DNA from: Xiheimicrobium sp033763395
GTDB taxonomy: Bacteria > Myxococcota > Myxococcia > Myxococcales > Myxococcaceae
DNA length: 64,000 nucleotides
Reading direction: 5' to 3'
Assembly (NCBI GenBank): GCA_033763395.1
Contig: JANRKQ010000069.1
Span: forward strand, 1-64,000
Made by a program: the position numbers and the translations under genes. The notes beneath the pieces were generated by a model that searched no databases, was not told the DNA's origin, and saw nothing but the letters and a program-made list of their open reading frames with translations. Shown here one piece after another: positions 53,076 to 63,426 of the stretch (positions are counted from its first letter, which is position 1; every line of letters begins with the position of its first letter).

Positions 53076-54074
53076 ATGCGACTGTGCGTGAACTACCCGG
53101 TGCGCCGCGGGCGGCTGGTGCTGCGAACGGCCCACGACTGGGATCGCGACGTGCTGCCGAGCCAGCAGACCGACACGCAGGCCTGGTTCGACGTCGAGGT
53201 GCCGGCCCCCTGCCTCGAGCTCAAGCCCGCTGTCCTCGACGGGGCCGAGGTGCACTGGGCCCGCGGGCCCAACTACGTGCTCACGCCCTGGGAACGCGAC
53301 CGCGGCCTGTGGCCCTACTTCTTCGACCCGCCCCACGGGCGCGTCAGCGACGTGCTCCAGGTGCAGCACGACGGCGTCACGCGCGCGGTGCGCGTGTACC
53401 ACCCGCCTGGCTACGACGAGAACCCGCTGCGGGCCTTCCCCGTTCTGTACATGCAGGACGGCAAGAACCTCTTCTTCCCCGAAGAGGCCTTCGCCGGAAA
53501 CGAGTGGCGCGTCGACGAGACGATGGACCGGCTCGATCAGATGAACGCCATTCGCAAGTGCGTGGTGGTGGGCATCTCGCCTGGCGACCGCATGCGCGAC
53601 TACACGAAGCCCGGCTACGACGCCTACGGGCGCTTCGTGGTCGACCGCCTCAAGCCGCTCGTTGACGCGAACCTGCGCACGCGGCCCCAGCGCGAGGCGA
53701 CGGTGGTGATGGGCTCGTCGCTGGGTGGCGTAGCGGCGATGCACCTCGGGTGGACGTGGCCCCACGTCTTCGGGCGCGTCGCGGCCCTGTCAGCCACCTT
53801 CGGCCACTTCGACGATCTCTTCGAGCGCATCGCCCGGGACGAGAAGCGCGACCTGCTCGTCTACCTGGACAGCGGGTGGCCGAAGGACAACTTCGAGGCC
53901 ACCAACGCGATGCGCGATCTGCTGGTGCAGCAGGGGTTCCGGCTCGGGGTCGACCTGCTCCAGTGGAGCTTCCCCGAGGGGCGCCACGGCGAAGACTCGT
54001 GGGCCGCGCGCATTCACCTGCCGTTCCAGTTCTTCTTCGGGCGCGCGTGGCTCGCTCAGCGCGGCGACGTGTGA
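53076..54074 (+). CDS. alpha/beta-hydrolase esterase, enterochelin-esterase-like
   Basis: 332-residue protein with an N-terminal beta-sandwich-like segment (VNYPVRRGRLVLRTAHDWD) and a C-terminal esterase-D/Fes-type hydrolase: LYMQDGKNLFFPEEAF, the nucleophile elbow VVMGSSLGGVAAMH, the acid region YLDSGWPKDN and the final His in FPEGRHGEDSW. No signal peptide. Substrate unknown. An upstream ATG (53016) would add 20 poor-quality residues, so 53076 is used. Confidence 0.85.
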   Translation: MRLCVNYPVRRGRLVLRTAHDWDRDVLPSQQTDTQAWFDVEVPAPCLELKPAVLDGAEVHWARGPNYVLTPWERDRGLWPYFFDPPHGRVSDVLQVQHDGVTRAVRVYHPPGYDENPLRAFPVLYMQDGKNLFFPEEAFAGNEWRVDETMDRLDQMNAIRKCVVVGISPGDRMRDYTKPGYDAYGRFVVDRLKPLVDANLRTRPQREATVVMGSSLGGVAAMHLGWTWPHVFGRVAALSATFGHFDDLFERIARDEKRDLLVYLDSGWPKDNFEATNAMRDLLVQQGFRLGVDLLQWSFPEGRHGEDSWAARIHLPFQFFFGRAWLAQRGDV

Positions 54075-54087
54075 CAAAGCGCGAGCC

Positions 54088-55146
54088 ATGTTGTCGCTCT
54101 TCGTCGCCCTCGCCCTGACGGCCGACACACCCTCGGTGGCGGTGGTGTCCCCGGGAGCGCCAGCGCTGACGGTGCGTGCGCTGGAGACGACCGGGCTGCC
54201 GGTGGTGCTGACGAGCCCGACGCTCCCGCCGGTGGGTCCGTCTTTGGCGCCGGCCCCCGACACCGTCGTCGCCTCGGCGCGCGCCGCGTGGGTGCAGGCT
54301 GACTTCCAACGGTGCCTGTTGGCCCTGGCCGACGACGGCCTGGTGAGCCGCGCGCTCGAGCAACGAGAGCTCACGCTGGCGGCCCGCACGCTGGTGTGGC
54401 GGGTGGCCTGCCGGCTCGGCGCCCGCCAGGAGACCAGCGCACGGCGCGACGCCGAATGGCTCGCCGCGCTGAGGCTCCCGCTGCCACCCGACGTGGGCGC
54501 GATGACCCCCGAGGTCGAGACGGTGCTGACAGCCGCTGCGCGCGCCATCGACGGTGAGCCGCTGGTGCCGCTCCTCGTCGAGAGCCCCGTCGCCGGAGCC
54601 GCGGTCGCCTTCGATGGGCGGCCCGGCGCGTGCATCGTCCCGTGTCGTATGGATCTGCGCCGGGGTGTGCACGTCGTCGAGGTGTCGGCTGAAGGCTACA
54701 GCCCGCGCACCGCGGTGGTGTCGGTGGCGGCGCCGGCCGTCGAGACCTCCCTCGCGCTCGAAGTGGCCGAGCCGGCGCTCGCCATCGCCCAGTGGGCCGC
54801 GCGACGGGCCGCTGGTGACGAGGTGGACTCGGGGCGCTCGGCGCGCCTGTTGGCGACGGCGCTGCGCGCGCCCCGGCTGCTGGTGCTGACGACGGGAGAC
54901 GGCGGCCTCGTTCGTGGAGCGCTGGCCATCGATGGCGTGGTGCAGGCGCGCGGCGAGCGCGAAGACGTGCCCTCGCTGGTGAAGGATCTGCTGGTGCGCG
55001 GCAAGGTGTTCGAGCCGTCGGTGCCGCTGTGGAAGCGCTGGCCCTTCTGGGTCGCCGTCGGCGCGGCCGTCGTCGCGACCGGCGTCACCACCGGCGTCAT
55101 CCTGGCGAACCGCCCCGTCACCACACGGGTGGAGCTCAACCCATGA
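54088..55146 (+). CDS. exported PEGA-domain protein with C-terminal anchor
   Basis: 352-residue protein: short signal (MLSLFVALALTADT), a helical domain (about 60-170), a PEGA segment (LLVESPVAGAAVAFDGRPGA, MDLRRGVHVVEVSAEGYS) and a C-terminal membrane helix (WPFWVAVGAAVVATGVTTGVIL). The PEGA fold links it to the cell-wall-binding or signalling tails of the neighbouring kinases. It overlaps the next gene by ATGA. Confidence 0.8.
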   Translation: MLSLFVALALTADTPSVAVVSPGAPALTVRALETTGLPVVLTSPTLPPVGPSLAPAPDTVVASARAAWVQADFQRCLLALADDGLVSRALEQRELTLAARTLVWRVACRLGARQETSARRDAEWLAALRLPLPPDVGAMTPEVETVLTAAARAIDGEPLVPLLVESPVAGAAVAFDGRPGACIVPCRMDLRRGVHVVEVSAEGYSPRTAVVSVAAPAVETSLALEVAEPALAIAQWAARRAAGDEVDSGRSARLLATALRAPRLLVLTTGDGGLVRGALAIDGVVQARGEREDVPSLVKDLLVRGKVFEPSVPLWKRWPFWVAVGAAVVATGVTTGVILANRPVTTRVELNP

Positions 55147-55919
55147 GGCGCCCCCGCCAGGTGGAGGCCGATGGCGTGGCAGCTGGTCGAACCGCGCGTG
55201 TCCTCGTTGGCGGGACTCGAACGCTCGCGGCACCTGCACTCACGGCCTGTGGCGGTCCACGCGGAGGTCGAAGTCGGTGGGCTTGCGCGCTGCTGGTGGT
55301 GCTGTCGGCGTGCACGGTGCAGCGCGAGGTGTCGCTCACCTTCGGCACCGAGGGCGAGGGCCTGGACGGCTTCATGTGCCGGGATCCGCAGGGGCAATTC
55401 CTGCTCGACCGCGCCCGCGGAGCGGACGGTGGCGTGCGGCCCGGCGCCCTCGTCTTCGACTTCGTGCGTCTGGGTGGTGTCCCCGGGTGCCGCACCGGCC
55501 AGCTGGTGAAGTGGTGCTCGACGCGCGAGTGCAAGCCGCTGCGGCAGGCGCGCGCGTGCGTGCCGGGCGTGACGCTGCCGACGGTGAGCCCGATGATGAA
55601 GCGAGAGGAGCTGCGAGCGGCCGTGCTCGGCGCGATGAAGCAGGTGCGCAGCACCGGCGTGCTCGACGACGCGCCCGACGAGTTCGTCATCGTTCGGGCC
55701 GTGGGCACGCTGCAATCGTGTGAGGCGCTCACCGCGAAGCCCGAGGACGTCGAGCTCCCGGGGTTCGACAAGGCCGAGCTGCTCGGCTGCGCCTACTCGT
55801 GCCCCGTGCTGCTCGATCGCGTCGAACAGGACGTGTACCTGGGCTTCGAGACGCTCACCGTGCAGTGCGAGCAGGGCGTGCGCATCTGCAGCGATGGGCA
55901 GCTGCAGTGGCAGCCGTGA
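55143..55919 (+). CDS. hypothetical Cys-rich lipoprotein
   Basis: 258-residue protein whose signal-like segment (WACALLVVLSAC, lipobox LSAC) starts unusually late, near residue 46, because no in-frame start lies closer; the ATG at 55143 overlaps the preceding stop. The mature part has many Cys (MCRDP, CRTGQLVKWCSTREC, CAYSCPVLLD, CEQGVRICSDG) and no known family. A start within the 45-residue leader (GTG 55161 or 55176) is possible. Confidence 0.65.
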   Translation: MRRPRQVEADGVAAGRTARVLVGGTRTLAAPALTACGGPRGGRSRWACALLVVLSACTVQREVSLTFGTEGEGLDGFMCRDPQGQFLLDRARGADGGVRPGALVFDFVRLGGVPGCRTGQLVKWCSTRECKPLRQARACVPGVTLPTVSPMMKREELRAAVLGAMKQVRSTGVLDDAPDEFVIVRAVGTLQSCEALTAKPEDVELPGFDKAELLGCAYSCPVLLDRVEQDVYLGFETLTVQCEQGVRICSDGQLQWQP

Positions 55920-55922
55920 GCG

Positions 55923-57215
<1,293 letters not shown>

Positions 57216-57269
57216 GCCCTCACAATACGTCGACGGTCCGCGGGGGTGATGGCGTTGTGGGGCGGCCCC

Positions 57270-57307
57270 TGTCGGCTGGACCCGACAGCTGTCGTCTGGA
57301 GCCGACA
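57270..57307. promoter_or_regulatory. tandem 18-bp palindromes, likely activator UAS
   Basis: Two successive sites: 57270-57287 reads TGTCGGCTGGACCCGACA (perfect 6-bp arms, 6-bp centre) and 57290-57307 reads TGTCGTCTGGAGCCGACA (one arm mismatch). Their centres are 20 bp apart, about two helical turns. They lie between the divergent activator and di-haem genes and upstream of the -24/-12 promoter, as expected for enhancer sites of the FHA activator. Confidence 0.75.
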
Positions 57308-57340
57308 ACGCAACACGGCACGGCCCGAGGGTCGCGACGC

Positions 57341-57356
57341 TGGAATGGGTCTTGCG
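57341..57356 (+). promoter_or_regulatory. sigma-54 (-24/-12) promoter
   Basis: TGGAATGGGTCTTGCG has GG (57342-57343) and GC (57354-57355) with exactly 10 bp between them and TTGC at the -12 element, matching the sigma-54 consensus. Transcription should begin near 57367, about 40 bp before the lipoprotein ATG, which has AAGGA nine bases upstream. Confidence 0.75.
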
Positions 57357-57407
57357 ATGCGGTAGGGGCACCCCAGCAGCTCCCTTCCCCTGAAAGGACC
57401 AGACCCC

Positions 57408-60023
57408 ATGCGTCGTCTCCTCGTTGCACTCGTGGCCGCGGCCTCATTCGCGTGCCCGCCCATGACTCCGGAACCCGACGCCGGGGGGACTGGCGGCGGC
57501 GCCAGCGCAGGGGGTGCCGCGGGTGGTTCGGCCGGAGGTACCGCAGGTGGGTCCGCCGGAGGCGCCGCGGGGGGCTCGGCCGGAGGTGCCGCGGGTGGAT
57601 CCGCAGGAGGCTCCGCGGGTGGTTCGGCTGGAGGCTCCGCGGGCGGGAGCGCGGGTGGTTCGGCAGGTGGCATGGCCGGGCCCGTCCTGCGGCGCAGCAA
57701 CCGCTCAACGACGGTGCAAGTCACCGGTGACGACGCCCTCGTCGCGATGGTGAACCCCGAGGTCGGCACGGTGAGCTTCTTCAACGCCGCCACGAAGTCC
57801 AAGAGCGGCTCGGCCTCGTTCGGCGCGACCAGCCAGCCCGAGGGCGTGGCGATTCACCCCAACGACACCACCGCCTTCGTGCTGCTCCGCCGGGCCCAGC
57901 GGCTGGCGAAGGTGACGGCCATCAACACCACCACCCCGCAGGTCGACGCGACGCGCGCCACCACCGGGAGCGAGCCGACGGGCGTGGCCCTGTCACCGAC
58001 GGGCGCGACCGCGGTGGTGGCCAACCACGGCGATCGCTCCGTCACCTTCATCGACACGGCGACGATGACCGTCGTCGGCACCACGCCGCTGGCGGCGGCC
58101 CCCCGCGCGGTGGCCATCACCAACGACGGCGACGCGGACGACACCGACGAGCGCATCTTCGTCACCCTCTTCTTCGGTGACGCCGTCGCCGAGGCCTCGG
58201 ATACCGGCCGCATCGGCAAGGTGGTCGAGCTCAACCCCGGCACGCGGGCCGTCGTGCGCACCATCGACCTCATGCCGTTCTCCGACACCGGCTTCTCGAC
58301 CACCGCGCTGGGCGACGGCGGCTTCGCCCTGCCCCACGTGGCCTGCTCGCCCAACCAGCTGTTCGGCATCACCATCAACGGCACGAAGGCCTACGTGCCG
58401 AACGTCTGCGCGTCGCCGCAGGGCCCGGTGAACAAGTTCACCAACCTCTTCGCGGCCGTCTCGGTGATCGATCTCGCCACCAACCAGGAAGATCGTGGCC
58501 CCACCGGCAGCGCCGTCATCTCGAAGCTGGCGCAGGAGCAGGGCGGCTCGACCTCGAGCCTGCTCGGCGTGCCCGTCGGCATCACCTTCGTCGACGGCAC
58601 CAACGTGGGCTACCTCGTCTCGCAGGCCGCCGACGTCGTGCAGCGCCTCCACTACAACGCGACGCTCGCGCGCGGCCCCATCGCGCTCGGCCGTGACGCC
58701 ACCTTCGAGCAGATCTCGCTGCGGGGCGCCGGCGGCACCAAGGTGCCCTCGGGCGTCGTCGCGGGCCACGCGAACGGCACGCTCTACGTGAACAACCAGG
58801 CCGACCGGTCGCTCACCCTGGTGAACCTGGCGAACCAGGCGGTCGACCCCCAGGGTGACGGCCTCGCCTCGGAGCCGAAGCCCACCACCGGCACGCCCGA
58901 GTTCCGGGTGCTGCAGGGCTTCAAGTTCTTCTTCACCGGTACCGGCCGCTGGTCGGACCGCGGCGTCAACTCGTGCGGCAGCTGCCACCCCGACGGCCTC
59001 ACCGACAACCTCACGTGGATCTTCGCGGCCGGCCCGCGTCAGTCGACGGCGCTCGACGGCATGTACGGCAAGACGACGCCGGGCGATCAGCGCGTCTTCA
59101 ACTGGACGGGCATCTTCGACGAGATGCACGACTTCGAGCTCAACACCCGCGGCACCGCCGGCGGCAAGGGCGCCATCACCGAGGGCACCGTGCCCAACGA
59201 CCTGCCCTTCAACCTCACCAATGGCGTGCAGCTGCCGGGCTTCAACTCGGTCACCCGCAACGACTTCCTCTCGGGCTCGACCCGCGCGGTGGTGGCGACG
59301 CGGGCAGTCTTGCGCGATTGGGACGAGATCGACGACTACGGCAAGACGATTCGCGCCAACCGCGCCCCCACCTCGCTCGACGCGATGGCGGTCACCCGTG
59401 GCCGCGCGCTCTTCCAGGCGAACAACTGCCACTACTGCCACGGCGGCCAGAAGTGGACGGCGAGCCAGCTCCCGTACACGCCCTCGCCCGACAAGAACGG
59501 CTCGCTGCCCGGCGTGACGGGCGGCCCCGACGCTGGCACCGGCCTGCGCACGCAGACGCTCGACGCGGGCACCGGCTTCGCGGGGCGCAACACCGACGCG
59601 CTGAAGGTCGACATCGAGCGCGGCCTCGCGCTGGGTGATGGCGGCGTCGTGAACGTCGGCCCCGAGCGCATCACCTGCGTGCTGCGTGACGTCGGCACCT
59701 TCGTGCTGGCCGACCCCATCGAGCGCAAGGCCGACGGCTCGCCGGCCCAGGGCTTCAAGGGCTTCAACCCGCCGGCGCTCACCTCGATGGCCACCGGAGC
59801 GCCCTTCCTCCACCACGGCAAGGCGCGCACGCTCACCGAGCTCTTCACCCCGCCGTACGCGAACCACTACCAGGCGGGCTCGGCCAACTTCCTCGCCAAC
59901 GGCGGCACCACGCCGATGGAGCAGCAGCAGATCGCCGACCTCGTGGCCTTCCTCGAGTCCATCGACGAGTCGACCGCGCCCTTCACCATTCCGCCCAACC
60001 AGAACCTCTGCGTGGGGTACTGA
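57408..60023 (+). CDS. di-haem cytochrome-like lipoprotein with beta-propeller
   Basis: 871-residue lipoprotein: signal ending ASFAC, a GGSA/GGAA stalk (about residues 25-90), a YVTN-like propeller (GDDALVAMVNPEVGTVSFF, TGVALSPTGATAVVANHGDRS), then two CxxCH haem sites (CGSCHPDGL and CHYCHGGQ) and a C-terminal cytochrome-like region (FKGFNPPALTSMATGAPFLHHG) similar to di-haem peroxidase/MauG-like proteins. The haem is probably added in the periplasm by cytochrome c maturation. The promoter is of sigma-54 type. Likely surface electron-transfer or oxidase role. Confidence 0.88.
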   Translation: MRRLLVALVAAASFACPPMTPEPDAGGTGGGASAGGAAGGSAGGTAGGSAGGAAGGSAGGAAGGSAGGSAGGSAGGSAGGSAGGSAGGMAGPVLRRSNRSTTVQVTGDDALVAMVNPEVGTVSFFNAATKSKSGSASFGATSQPEGVAIHPNDTTAFVLLRRAQRLAKVTAINTTTPQVDATRATTGSEPTGVALSPTGATAVVANHGDRSVTFIDTATMTVVGTTPLAAAPRAVAITNDGDADDTDERIFVTLFFGDAVAEASDTGRIGKVVELNPGTRAVVRTIDLMPFSDTGFSTTALGDGGFALPHVACSPNQLFGITINGTKAYVPNVCASPQGPVNKFTNLFAAVSVIDLATNQEDRGPTGSAVISKLAQEQGGSTSSLLGVPVGITFVDGTNVGYLVSQAADVVQRLHYNATLARGPIALGRDATFEQISLRGAGGTKVPSGVVAGHANGTLYVNNQADRSLTLVNLANQAVDPQGDGLASEPKPTTGTPEFRVLQGFKFFFTGTGRWSDRGVNSCGSCHPDGLTDNLTWIFAAGPRQSTALDGMYGKTTPGDQRVFNWTGIFDEMHDFELNTRGTAGGKGAITEGTVPNDLPFNLTNGVQLPGFNSVTRNDFLSGSTRAVVATRAVLRDWDEIDDYGKTIRANRAPTSLDAMAVTRGRALFQANNCHYCHGGQKWTASQLPYTPSPDKNGSLPGVTGGPDAGTGLRTQTLDAGTGFAGRNTDALKVDIERGLALGDGGVVNVGPERITCVLRDVGTFVLADPIERKADGSPAQGFKGFNPPALTSMATGAPFLHHGKARTLTELFTPPYANHYQAGSANFLANGGTTPMEQQQIADLVAFLESIDESTAPFTIPPNQNLCVGY
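57484..57678 (+). repeat. GGSA/GGAA-encoding tandem repeat
   Basis: Runs of imperfect 12-bp units (GGAGGCTCCGCG and GGTGGTTCGGCT variants) encode the Gly/Ser/Ala stalk of the di-haem lipoprotein. The repeat is in frame and probably sets the distance between the lipid anchor and the propeller. Confidence 0.85.
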
Positions 60024-60136
60024 CGCCGCGGGGCCGAAAACTGCCCCGGGCCTTGCTTCTGGGGCACAGTGCGATACGCGACGCCGCCGCCCGTTCGGGA
60101 ATTCCCGTCGGGCGGTGGTCGTTTGGAGGCCTTGTG

Positions 60137-60616
60137 ATGCGTTCGACGCTGCTCCTCGTAGGTGTGCTCCTGCTCGCCGGCTGTGCCCGGAAGATCCCCG
60201 GCACCGAGATCGACGACACCTCCGATTCCCGCGCCATCCTCGACGTGATGACGGCGTACCGCTCGGCCGTCGAGCAGCGCAACGCCCAGGCCATCATCAA
60301 CCTCGCCGACCCGAACTTCCGCGACGACGGCGGCAGCTCGAACCCCGACGACGACCTCGACTACACGACGCTCTACACCTCGCTGGCGAACCGCTTTCAG
60401 CGCATCGAAGACGTGCGCCTCGACATGAACGTGCGGCGCATGGAGTTCGACGACGAGACGAAGGCCGCCCGCGTCACCTACACCTACACGTTGAGCTTCA
60501 AGATGCCGACGCTGTCGACCCGCACCCAGACGGACACCGACATCAAGCAGATGGTGCTCAAGCGCAGCCCCGACGGGGACGGCAAGGCGCGCTGGCGCAT
60601 CGTCTCGGGCATCTGA
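60137..60616 (+). CDS. NTF2-like lipoprotein
   Basis: 159-residue lipoprotein: signal MRSTLLLVGVLLLAGC with lipobox LAGC. The mature domain reads like the NTF2/DUF4440 fold (SRAILDVMTAYRSAVEQRNAQAIINLADPNFRDDGG, a late WRIVSGI strand). GGAGG at 60125-60129 sits seven bases before the ATG at 60137; upstream in-frame codons are not used. Ligand and role unknown. Confidence 0.8.
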   Translation: MRSTLLLVGVLLLAGCARKIPGTEIDDTSDSRAILDVMTAYRSAVEQRNAQAIINLADPNFRDDGGSSNPDDDLDYTTLYTSLANRFQRIEDVRLDMNVRRMEFDDETKAARVTYTYTLSFKMPTLSTRTQTDTDIKQMVLKRSPDGDGKARWRIVSGI

Positions 60617-60668
60617 ACGGCCACTTTCACTCGTCGACGCGGGCCGGGCGTGGTGAGTTCGCCGGCCC

Positions 60669-61295
60669 ATGCCGATCACCCTCTCCAGCGACGCGAAGTG
60701 GATCAGCCCCTACGCGATGAGCGCCTTCGTCGCGCTCGTCGAAAAGCGCGTGCCGTTCACCGTCTCGCTCGTCGACCTCGACGCGAAGGCGCACTTCCAG
60801 GCGGGGTACCCCGCGCGCACCCGCCGCGTGCCGTGCATCGTCGAGGGTGACTTCGTGCTCGCCGAGTCGTCGGCCATCGCCGAGTACCTCGACGAGAAGT
60901 TCCCCGCCCCGGCCCACCCGGCCCTCTTCCCGGCCGACCTGCGCCAGCGGGCCATCGCCCGTGAAGTCATGGCGTGGATCCGCTCGGATCTGCTCCCGAT
61001 TCGGGAGGAGCGCCCCACCACCACCGTCTTCGGGCCCCCCGCGACGGCGAAGCTCTCGGAGCGGGCCGAGGCCGCCCGGGTGCGCCTCGTCGACGGCGCC
61101 TCGCAGCTCGTCCGCGAGGGGCAGACGACCCTCTTCGCCGAGTGGTGCCTGGCCGACGTCGACCTGGCGCTCATGCTGCAGCGGCTCCGCCTGAGCGGCG
61201 ATCCCCTCCCGCCGGCCCTGGCCCGCTACGCCGAGGCGAACTGGAAACGGCCGAGCGTCGTGCAGTGGCTCGAGCACCGGCTCCCCGCGCCCTGA
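60669..61295 (+). CDS. glutathione S-transferase, YfcF type
   Basis: 208-residue cytoplasmic GST: thioredoxin-like N-terminal half with WISPYAMSAFVALVEKRVPF, RRVPCIVEGDFVLAESSAIAEYL (cis-Pro and glutathione-contacting ES), and an all-helical C-terminal half (AREVMAWIRSDLLPIREERP). The WISPYAMS opening is typical of YfcF-like GSTs, which have peroxidase or isomerase-like activity in enterobacteria. It follows the NTF2-like lipoprotein by about 50 bp. Confidence 0.9.
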   Translation: MPITLSSDAKWISPYAMSAFVALVEKRVPFTVSLVDLDAKAHFQAGYPARTRRVPCIVEGDFVLAESSAIAEYLDEKFPAPAHPALFPADLRQRAIAREVMAWIRSDLLPIREERPTTTVFGPPATAKLSERAEAARVRLVDGASQLVREGQTTLFAEWCLADVDLALMLQRLRLSGDPLPPALARYAEANWKRPSVVQWLEHRLPAP

Positions 61296-61322
61296 CGCTT
61301 CACGCCACTCCAGCGATCTTCC

Positions 61323-61352
61323 TTGACCCGGCGAAAATCGCGTCGCTAGAAG
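61323..61352 (+). promoter_or_regulatory. sigma-70-type promoter for the TPR gene
   Basis: TTGACC (61323-61328) and TAGAAG (61347-61352) are separated by 18 bp (or CTAGAA by 17) in the only AT-richer patch between the GST gene and the TPR gene. The -10 TAGAAG is also the -10 of the proposed rRNA P3. Confidence 0.5.
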
Positions 61353-61403
61353 ACCGCGCTTCTTCAGGTCGTACCGTTCCCTTCATCACGAGGCACGAAA
61401 GCC

Positions 61404-62990
61404 ATGGCTGCAGACACCGGCACGCAGAACTCCGACTGGAAGAAGCGCGAGACCTTCGGCTCCGCCGTCGTCCAGATCGTGATCGTCGCCGTGGTGCTGG
61501 CGCTCGCGGTGTTCCTCGTCTACCGGCGCGGCAACACGAAGAAGGAAGTGGGCGAGCTGATGAAGGAAGCGCGCACCACCGCCAACAAGGGCAACCCGAA
61601 CGATCTGCGCGCCGCGCTCAAGACCGCCGAGGAGGCCGTCGAGAAGGACAACGGCGCGGCCGACGCGCACGCCCTGGTGGCGAGCCTGTACACCGACCTC
61701 TGGCTGGTGCACCGCGAGAACGGCGCCGAGGCGAAGGCAAAAGAGGCCCTCTCGCGCGCCAAGGCCAACGACTCCAAGAGCGAGGAGCGCTACGGCTCTG
61801 AGGCCCTGCACCTCGTCGCGGCCGGCGACTTCAAGGGCGCCGAGGCCTTCGTGGAAGATCTCCGCAAGAAGGGCGCGAACTCGGCCAAGCTCCTCTACGC
61901 GCAGGCGCTCGCGCTCAAGGGCCAGGGCAACCTCACCCTGGCGCGCCAGGGCTTCACCACCGCCATCGACAAGGCCTGGAAGGACGCGAACTATTCGGCG
62001 GCCTGGGGCGAGGCGATTCTCGACGAAGGCGCCGTCGGCGCCATCGACACCTTCACCAAGTCGCTCGGCACCAACCCCGACCTGCTGCGCTCGAAGAACG
62101 GGCTGGCGCTCGCGCGCGTCATGAAGAAGGACAAGATCGGCGACGCCGAGGCGATGGTGGCGGGCGTGCTGGCCCGTGACGCCGAGCTCTCGCCGCCGCT
62201 CAAGGCGCGCGCCATCGCCGTGCAGGCCCACATCGCCAACGTGGCCACCGACTCCGAGAAGGCCATCACGCTCGCCGACCAGGCGCTGGGCCTCAACCCG
62301 GACGATCGCTGGGCGCTCTTCGCCAAGGCCAACGCGCTCGCCGCCAAGAAGGACGCGGGCGCTCCGGCGGCCTACACCGACCTGGTGACGAAGGCCCCCT
62401 CGGCGCCCGTCTTCTACTTCGAGGGCGCCCGCAACCTGCAGGCCGCTGGCATGGTCGACGCGGCCATCGCGCTGCTCGACAAGTACGAGGCCTTCTTCAA
62501 GCAGGTGAAGAACCAGACGGCCGACGGCCGCGAGGTGTCGTACCTCGACCGCGACGACCGCTACTTCCTCGCGCGCGGCGACGTGCTCAAGGAGGCCAAC
62601 AAGCTCGACGAGGCCATGGCGGCGTACGACAAGGCCATCGAGGCGAAGAACGTCAACGTGACGAAGGCCTACTACTCGAAGGCGTCCGTGTTCCTCGCGA
62701 AGAAGGACTACGACAAGGCGCTCGAGATGCTGTCCGACATCACCCCCGAGGACGGCACCGGCCAGCTCGCCGAGGCCTACATGGCCATGGGTGACGTGAA
62801 GTTCGCCAAGAAGGACTTCGGGCCCGGCTGCCAGTCGTTCGTCTTCGGCATGATGAAGATGAAGGCGCAGCAGGCGCCGCGCGAGAAGCTCAACGCCGTC
62901 ATCGACGACGTCGCCAAGCGCCTGAAGGAGGCCAAGCAGACCGACCTCCTGAAGATGTGGAACGAAGAGGCGAAGACCTTCATCCAGTAA
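61404..62990 (+). CDS. membrane-anchored TPR protein
   Basis: 528-residue protein with one membrane helix near residues 21-40 (AVVQIVIVAVVLALAVFLVY) and a long run of TPR-like helix pairs outside or inside the cell (for example ALAARKDAG-type and LDEAMAAYDKAIEAKN, KKDYDKALEMLSDI, MGDVKFAKKDFGPGC). TPR repeats mediate protein-protein contacts. It has a plausible own promoter at 61323-61352. Topology beyond a single anchor is not certain; function unknown. Confidence 0.8.
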   Translation: MAADTGTQNSDWKKRETFGSAVVQIVIVAVVLALAVFLVYRRGNTKKEVGELMKEARTTANKGNPNDLRAALKTAEEAVEKDNGAADAHALVASLYTDLWLVHRENGAEAKAKEALSRAKANDSKSEERYGSEALHLVAAGDFKGAEAFVEDLRKKGANSAKLLYAQALALKGQGNLTLARQGFTTAIDKAWKDANYSAAWGEAILDEGAVGAIDTFTKSLGTNPDLLRSKNGLALARVMKKDKIGDAEAMVAGVLARDAELSPPLKARAIAVQAHIANVATDSEKAITLADQALGLNPDDRWALFAKANALAAKKDAGAPAAYTDLVTKAPSAPVFYFEGARNLQAAGMVDAAIALLDKYEAFFKQVKNQTADGREVSYLDRDDRYFLARGDVLKEANKLDEAMAAYDKAIEAKNVNVTKAYYSKASVFLAKKDYDKALEMLSDITPEDGTGQLAEAYMAMGDVKFAKKDFGPGCQSFVFGMMKMKAQQAPREKLNAVIDDVAKRLKEAKQTDLLKMWNEEAKTFIQ

Positions 62991-62994
62991 GGCG

Positions 62995-63426
62995 TCAGCG
63001 CTTCCAGTCCGCGGTGGTGATCTTCCAATCACCGTCGCGGCGCTCCAGCGTGCCCTCGATGTCGTAGCGGGTGACGCCGTCACCGGCCTCCTGCCAGTTG
63101 ACATCCTTGCCCCGCGCGAAGACGAAGACGCCCGAGAAGCTGGCGGCCGTCTCGTTCGCTTCGACGGTGAGCTGCGGGTTGAAGACGACCAGCCCGTTCT
63201 GGTTTCGGAAGACGTGGCCGAAGACGAGCTGCTTCACCTCGCGCTTCCCCAGCCCTCCGCCCTGGAAGTTCTCGGCCAGCGCGTCGTCGAGGGGCCCGAG
63301 ATCCTTCTTCTCGACGGCCTCGACACAGCCCGCGATGAGGCGCCGCACCTGGGCCTCGGGCGATTCCTTCTTCTTGCACGACGCGAGGGCGAGCCCCGCG
63401 AGGACGAGCTGTCTGCGGTTCATCAT
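62995..63426 (-). CDS. small lipoprotein, NTF2/SnoaL-like
   Basis: 143-residue lipoprotein: signal MMNRRQLVLAGLALASC with lipobox LASC, then a charged start and an NTF2-like alpha/beta body (VRRLIAGCVEAVEKKDLGPLDDALAENF, then TRYDIEGTLERRDGDWKITTADW). Its ATG overlaps the stop of the cyclic-nucleotide-binding gene (ATGA), so the two are coupled. It is convergent with the TPR gene, 4 bp apart. Confidence 0.78.
   Translation of the reverse strand: MMNRRQLVLAGLALASCKKKESPEAQVRRLIAGCVEAVEKKDLGPLDDALAENFQGGGLGKREVKQLVFGHVFRNQNGLVVFNPQLTVEANETAASFSGVFVFARGKDVNWQEAGDGVTRYDIEGTLERRDGDWKITTADWKR

Noticed and set aside
55187..55230. Possible tRNA T-arm on the minus strand (GTTCGAGTCCC)
   Set aside because: The flanking stem does not pair (GAGCG against CCCGC has two mismatches) and no acceptor, D or anticodon arms can be placed. 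It lies in the leader of a coupled lipoprotein gene.
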